DNA of 64,000 nt from Eubacterium minutum ATCC 700079 (GTDB taxonomy: Bacteria > Bacillota > Clostridia > Peptostreptococcales > Anaerovoracaceae). A model generated the notes under the pieces. It ran no database searches. It was not told where the DNA came from and saw only the letters and a program-made list of their open reading frames with translations. Location: positions 550,790-614,789 of the forward strand of contig CP016202.1 in NCBI GenBank assembly GCA_003433295.1. The letters are read 5' to 3'. This document shows, piece after piece, positions 59,965 through 64,000 of this stretch. The translations under genes were made by a program, and so were the position numbers. How positions within the stretch are numbered: position 1 is the stretch's first letter; each line of letters begins with the position of its first letter.

Positions 59965-60870
59965 TTATCTGTTGGAGTATTCTACCGCCGCGACGGCTGC
60001 AACGGCCGCGTCTCCCGCCGCCGTAATCAGCTGACGCACTTTCTTTTTTCTGCAGTCTCCGGCCGCAAAGACGCCTTCGACGCTTGTCAGGCAGTCTTCT
60101 CCGGCTTCGACAAATCCCTGCGGGTCGAGCTTTATGAGTTTTTCAAACGCTTTATTGTCCGGCACATGCCCCACTGCCACAAATACTCCGCTTACGTCGA
60201 GCGTCCTTTCCTTTCCGTCGGCATTGTTAAGAACTTTGAGACCTTCTACAGCAAAATCCCCCTTAACTTCAACCGGCCTGCTGTTGAGGACAAACTCCAC
60301 ATTGTCTTTTTCTTTCAGCCTCTCCACCGTTAACCGTTCACCGCGGAACTCATCGCGTCTGTGTACCAGATAAACCTTGTTCGCTATTCCCGACATAACT
60401 TCCGCATCCTCGAGCGCGGTGTTTCCGCCGCCCACGATGGCAATATCCTTGCCTTTGAAGAAGTTTCCGTCACAAGTCGCGCAATATGACACTCCTGAGC
60501 CAACAAGCTTTTCTTCTCCGTCAATACCGAGTTTTCTGCTCTTTACACCTGTCGCCACTATCACCGATCTCGCTTCATAAGTCGCCGCTCCCGTGGTCAC
60601 CGAAAAACGGTCGCCGCTTTTCCTGACCTCCGTCACTCTTTCCACCTTAAATTCCGCGCCCAGATCCTCTGCCTGTTCGTGAAGCCCGTCCGCAAACTCG
60701 GGACCCGAAACATTCTTTATCCCCGGATAATTCTCAATGCAGGGCGTCAAAACAATCTGCCCTCCGAAGCCCGCTTCATCGAGCACCAACGTCTTTTTCC
60801 CGGCTCTCTGCACGTATATCGCCGCAGTCATACCCGCGGTTCCCGAGCCTATAATCACAACATCATACAT
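59965..60870 (-). CDS. trxB: Thioredoxin reductase
   Basis: This 301-residue flavoprotein has an N-terminal FAD motif (IIGSGTAGMTAA), the redox-active YCATCDG near 130-136, a second dinucleotide motif VGGGNTALEDA and FAAGDCR at the end. It passes electrons from NADPH to thioredoxin. I take the ATG 8 bases after AGAGG; a GTG three codons earlier touches that site. It is set apart from pyrH by 85 bases. Confidence 0.96.
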   Translation of the reverse strand: MYDVVIIGSGTAGMTAAIYVQRAGKKTLVLDEAGFGGQIVLTPCIENYPGIKNVSGPEFADGLHEQAEDLGAEFKVERVTEVRKSGDRFSVTTGAATYEARSVIVATGVKSRKLGIDGEEKLVGSGVSYCATCDGNFFKGKDIAIVGGGNTALEDAEVMSGIANKVYLVHRRDEFRGERLTVERLKEKDNVEFVLNSRPVEVKGDFAVEGLKVLNNADGKERTLDVSGVFVAVGHVPDNKAFEKLIKLDPQGFVEAGEDCLTSVEGVFAAGDCRKKKVRQLITAAGDAAVAAVAAVEYSNR

Positions 60871-60923
60871 ATTTTTCACCTCTTTCCTGTCGTCATCCTG
60901 TTTTACACATTACTCGACATCCT

Positions 60924-61008
60924 ACTTTATACATCTCTATACATTACTTGTTATCCGACTTTATACATCACTTGTTATCTGACTTTATACGTAATCCAAT
61001 GTTATCCG
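60924..61008. repeat. Degenerate AT-rich tandem repeats upstream of trxB
   Basis: Three units starting ACTTTATAC and ending GTTATCCG or GTTATCTG, 34, 24 and 27 bases long, fill the gap between the M18 aminopeptidase gene and trxB. They probably arose by slippage and may affect trxB transcription. Confidence 0.6.
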
Positions 61009-61069
61009 TTTATTCAATGACGGACGTATAATCCTCGATTACTTGACGTATTTTACAGCGTTCTGTATT

Positions 61070-62542
61070 TTAAGTCACTCTCTTCGCTTTCCTCAAAAAT
61101 GTGACATATCCTCTCTTTGTTTCATATACGTCGGCCTTGCTCGTGGCTTCCCACGGAGCATGCATGTTCAGCACGGCAACTCCGCTGTCAATGACATTCA
61201 TCCCGTACAGAGCGAGAATATATGCAATCGTTCCGCCGCCTCCAAGATCGACCCTTCCAAGTTCCGCGGTCTGGAAATTCACATCGTCCTCATCCAGAAT
61301 CGCTCTGAGGTGAGCCAGATATTCGGCATTTGCGTCATTTGATCCCGCCTTTCCTCTCGCTCCGGTAAACTTGTTGAACACCATCCCGTTGCCGAGATAT
61401 GCGACATTTTTACTGTCAAAACTGCTCTTGTACGTAGGGTCGTAAGCACTGCTGACATCGGAGGAAAGCATAGTGCTTGCGGCAAGCGCACGTTTCAAAA
61501 TCAGGTCACTGTAATCACCGGAAAGGGCGATGATTTCCGCCAGAACATTCTCAAAGAATCTTGACTGCATGCCGGTGGCGCCCACGCTACCGATTTCCTC
61601 TTTATCGACAAGTATGCAGCATGCCGTGCGCGACACATCGGGCACTTCCAGCATAGCCTTGTATGAAGTGTAGGCGCAGACTCTGTCGTCCTGTCCGTAT
61701 GAGAGTATCATACTTCTGTCAAGTCCCGCCTCTCTTGCGGGACCTGCCGGTACCACTTCAAGTTCGGCGGACACAAAATCTTCCTCCCCGATACCGTATC
61801 TTTCTTTCAGGATTTTCAGCACTCCTTCTTTTACGGGATTTTTTTTGTCGCATTCTTCATCGCCGTCTCCCGCGGAGCGAGTAGCGTTCCCGCCCGCGCC
61901 TTCTTTGCTCTTGTCTTTCTCACAAGTTTCAAATTTGAGAGGTCTGTTCCCCACCATTATGTCAAGAGCCTCGCCTTCTATAACCTTGGAGGCTCTCTTT
62001 TCCATCTGCTCCTGAGCAAGGTGGATCAGAAGATCGGACACAAAGAAAACAGGATCCGTCTCTTTTTCACCTATGGCTATTTCCACACACGTTCCGTCTT
62101 TTTTTGCCACCACGCCGTGCAACGCAAGCGGCAGAGCCACCCACTGATATTTTTTTATTCCGCCGTAGTAATGTGTGTCCAGATATGCAAACCCGCCATC
62201 TTCGTAAAGCGGATTCTGTTTTACATCCATGCGCGGGGAATCTATGTGAGCTCCGAGTATGTTGATCCCGTTTTCAAGAGGCTCTTCGCCTATATTGAAC
62301 ATAACGATCGCCTTATTCATGTTGACCGCATATACCTTGTCACCGGCTTTCAGGCGGTTTCCCGCGGCGATCTTCTCCCCGATCGGCACATACCCTTCTT
62401 CCTCTATATCGGAAACTATGCGCCTGACACACTCCCTTTCCGTCTTGCAGTTACTTAAAAAATCAATATATCCTCTGCAAAAGTCGTTGCAGTACCGAAG
62501 CCTTCTCTCATCATATTTATCCCATGTGTTTGTGTTTTGCAT
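61070..62542 (-). CDS. M18-family aminopeptidase
   Basis: This 490-residue zinc peptidase has GAHIDSPRMDV (first metal His/Asp, about 96-106), VDKEEIGSVG (catalytic Glu) and LNMHAPWE (last His). The family removes N-terminal amino acids, preferring acidic or neutral residues, in the cytosol. An insert of about 30 residues (KEGAGGNATRSAGDGDEECD, about 210-230) interrupts the enzyme. The start has AGGAGG 10 bases upstream and overlaps the preceding gene by 26 bases. Confidence 0.94.
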   Translation of the reverse strand: MQNTNTWDKYDERRLRYCNDFCRGYIDFLSNCKTERECVRRIVSDIEEEGYVPIGEKIAAGNRLKAGDKVYAVNMNKAIVMFNIGEEPLENGINILGAHIDSPRMDVKQNPLYEDGGFAYLDTHYYGGIKKYQWVALPLALHGVVAKKDGTCVEIAIGEKETDPVFFVSDLLIHLAQEQMEKRASKVIEGEALDIMVGNRPLKFETCEKDKSKEGAGGNATRSAGDGDEECDKKNPVKEGVLKILKERYGIGEEDFVSAELEVVPAGPAREAGLDRSMILSYGQDDRVCAYTSYKAMLEVPDVSRTACCILVDKEEIGSVGATGMQSRFFENVLAEIIALSGDYSDLILKRALAASTMLSSDVSSAYDPTYKSSFDSKNVAYLGNGMVFNKFTGARGKAGSNDANAEYLAHLRAILDEDDVNFQTAELGRVDLGGGGTIAYILALYGMNVIDSGVAVLNMHAPWEATSKADVYETKRGYVTFLRKAKRVT

Positions 62543-64000
62543 TATTCAAATTCCTCCTTATATCCTTTTCGGCATTCCTGACATCTTCCACAAATTCGCG
62601 TGAGGAAATCCTGAGCGCGCCGTGTCCCATGATCATAAGCTGTTCCATTCCGTCTGAGGTGACTACCCTGACGCGGTTCTTTCCCGCCATACCGTGAGTC
62701 ACTTTTTCTATATACATATCCGCGGTTTCCGCCTCTTCGGTATATACCACCTCGATCGGGTCGCTACTCTCTTTGGAACCGGTTCCGCCTTTCACGTTGT
62801 ATGCATCAAATACCAGTATTACGTGTTCGCCGGTGTATCCCGCATAATTGCGAAGAATTTCGATCAATCTTTCCCTTGCGGCTTCAAAGTCTGATTCCGA
62901 CAATTTCCTGAGTTCATCCCACTCGTAAATCAGATTGTATCCATCTATGAAAAGATATTTTTCATCGCTCTGAGTCGACTTATTTATTTCTACCCTGTAG
63001 TTAATTTCTTCAAACCCCGTTTTTCGCGGCGGCTTCCTCTTGTTCAAATTCCGCCGTTCTTCTCTCTTTCTGTCCACAGGGCCGTAGGTCTTTTCAAAAA
63101 TCTTTTTCAGCGTCTCTTCACTTACGTTTTCATCACCTTTTCTCTTTGTATCCCCATCCGCATATCTTGAGTTTAGATTCAGTCTTTCTCTATCACAGGA
63201 GGCCGTCATTAAATATTCCGATACGTCACCTCCCGCGCGCTCCACCTCATCTTCGTTGTGACAAATGTCGTATCCTGACGGAAAAAGCGTAATACGTCCG
63301 CGTCCGGAAGTATATGAGTTGACCCTGTTTATGTAATCTTTTATTTCAGCAACCGGCGCTTTCCCCTTTATTGCCGACATTTTCTCCGAGGTCTCAGGCT
63401 CCTCCGCATGACCGCTCATCTTTGCAATGTCGCTCAGCGCCCTGCCCATGTGCTCCTGCGGTACTTCCAGATGAAATTCAAAAAACGGTTCCAGAAGAAC
63501 TCCTTCAATCTGTGCCAGTCCCTGCCTCAGTGCCTGCAAAGTCGCCTCTCTGAGTTCTCCCGACTCCACACACGTTCCTCCCGAAGCGGCGGCGACCAGA
63601 GTGACTTTTACATCGGTGACGGGATATCCGTAGTGCACCCCGCGGTGCACATCTTCTTCCAGATAAGAAAGGATCAGGTTCTGATGATTTCTGCTGAGTT
63701 CCGCTTCATCGCAAACACTGAAAAACGAGTTACCGTTTCCGCGAGGTGCAGGTTCCACGAGCAGATGAACTTCCGCAAAATTCTTCCGCGATCCCACGCA
63801 TCCTATTCCCTCGACCGCGCCCATGTCACGGGGAACCGTTTCTCTGTAAAGAATCTTCCCCTCGCTGAACTCAACCTGATATCCGAACCTCTCCTTCACG
63901 ATGGTTTTCAGGATTTCCATCTGTATACGACCTGTCATCCTCAGTCCTATCGAAGATGTTTTTTTATTCCACTCCACGTTCAGTTCCGGATGCTCTTCCG
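62517..64000 (-). CDS. TetM/EF-G-like GTPase fused to YacP/Rae1-like NYN nuclease, 5' end missing
   Basis: The frame is open through the right edge, so the N-terminal GTPase part is outside the window; about 494 residues are visible. The first part is EF-G/TetM-like: LRMTGRIQMEILKTIVKERFG (domain III), a domain IV region with HRGVHYGYPVTDVKVTL, and domain V with EPFFEFHLEVPQEHMGRALSDI. After a TSGRGRITLFPSG segment and a charged linker, a complete NYN/YacP domain follows: FIDGYNLIYEWDEL, LVFDAYNV, EEAETADMYIE and RVVTSDGMEQL with GHGALRISS. These carry the acidic residues of the PIN-like site. YacP/Rae1 cuts mRNA in the ribosomal A site, so fusion to a ribosome-binding GTPase is functionally sensible. 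Confidence 0.88.
   Translation of the reverse strand, partial: EEHPELNVEWNKKTSSIGLRMTGRIQMEILKTIVKERFGYQVEFSEGKILYRETVPRDMGAVEGIGCVGSRKNFAEVHLLVEPAPRGNGNSFFSVCDEAELSRNHQNLILSYLEEDVHRGVHYGYPVTDVKVTLVAAASGGTCVESGELREATLQALRQGLAQIEGVLLEPFFEFHLEVPQEHMGRALSDIAKMSGHAEEPETSEKMSAIKGKAPVAEIKDYINRVNSYTSGRGRITLFPSGYDICHNEDEVERAGGDVSEYLMTASCDRERLNLNSRYADGDTKRKGDENVSEETLKKIFEKTYGPVDRKREERRNLNKRKPPRKTGFEEINYRVEINKSTQSDEKYLFIDGYNLIYEWDELRKLSESDFEAARERLIEILRNYAGYTGEHVILVFDAYNVKGGTGSKESSDPIEVVYTEEAETADMYIEKVTHGMAGKNRVRVVTSDGMEQLMIMGHGALRISSREFVEDVRNAEKDIRRNLNNAKHKHMG

Overview
The window looks like chromosomal DNA of an anaerobic Gram-positive of the class Clostridia. The signs are Shine-Dalgarno sites of the AGGAGG type, a PolC-type replicative polymerase, the pyrH-frr-uppS-cdsA-dxr-rseP-ispG-polC cluster, a SEDS/PBP pair and many secreted Ig-repeat proteins without outer-membrane machinery. 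A placement near Family XIII/Anaerovoracaceae is only a guess. Nearly all genes lie on the minus strand. I see no rRNA, tRNA, insertion sequence or CRISPR array.

Region 1 (1-15.3 kb) holds a surface-protein operon. A sigma-A-like promoter and a cobalamin-type riboswitch with a terminator precede three tandem paralogous giant secreted proteins (about 1440 residues each). A fourth secreted protein with a transcobalamin-like (DUF4430-like) domain follows and runs off the left edge.

Region 2 (15.5-22.7 kb) is an accessory patch. It has a small membrane protein, an unknown gene, a protein that looks like an in-frame fusion of two halves of the TIGR02677-TIGR02680 SMC-type cluster, a zinc macrodomain protein, an arginase-fold protein, a truncated acetyltransferase, a Schlafen/AlbA-type regulator flanked by direct repeats, and an AlkD-like repair protein. 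A strongly promoted structured non-coding RNA lies next to hpf (raiA family).

Region 3 (23.8-33.9 kb) is a second cobalamin-riboswitch operon: moxR, DUF58, a membrane transglutaminase-fold protein whose catalytic Cys is replaced by Asp, a DUF4430 protein, and a secreted beta-propeller/Ig/helical-repeat protein. Both operons share riboswitch control, a transcobalamin-like domain and a very basic C-terminal Fn3 domain. I infer a Gram-positive surface system for capturing or handling corrinoids, and this is the main candidate for an undescribed system.

Region 4 (34-48 kb) carries a lipoprotein MsrAB fusion, then comF, recD2 and yhaM (one operon), a two-component system with a tandem-repeat spacer, a membrane protein with a repeat tail, a PBP, an FHA-SEDS fusion and an SDR reductase.

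Region 5 (48-64 kb) has an acyl-CoA synthetase-like gene, the polC-ispG-rseP-dxr-cdsA-uppS-frr-pyrH cluster, trxB, an M18 aminopeptidase and a TetM/EF-G-like GTPase fused to a YacP/Rae1-like nuclease. PolC lacks the proofreading exonuclease insert normal for its family.
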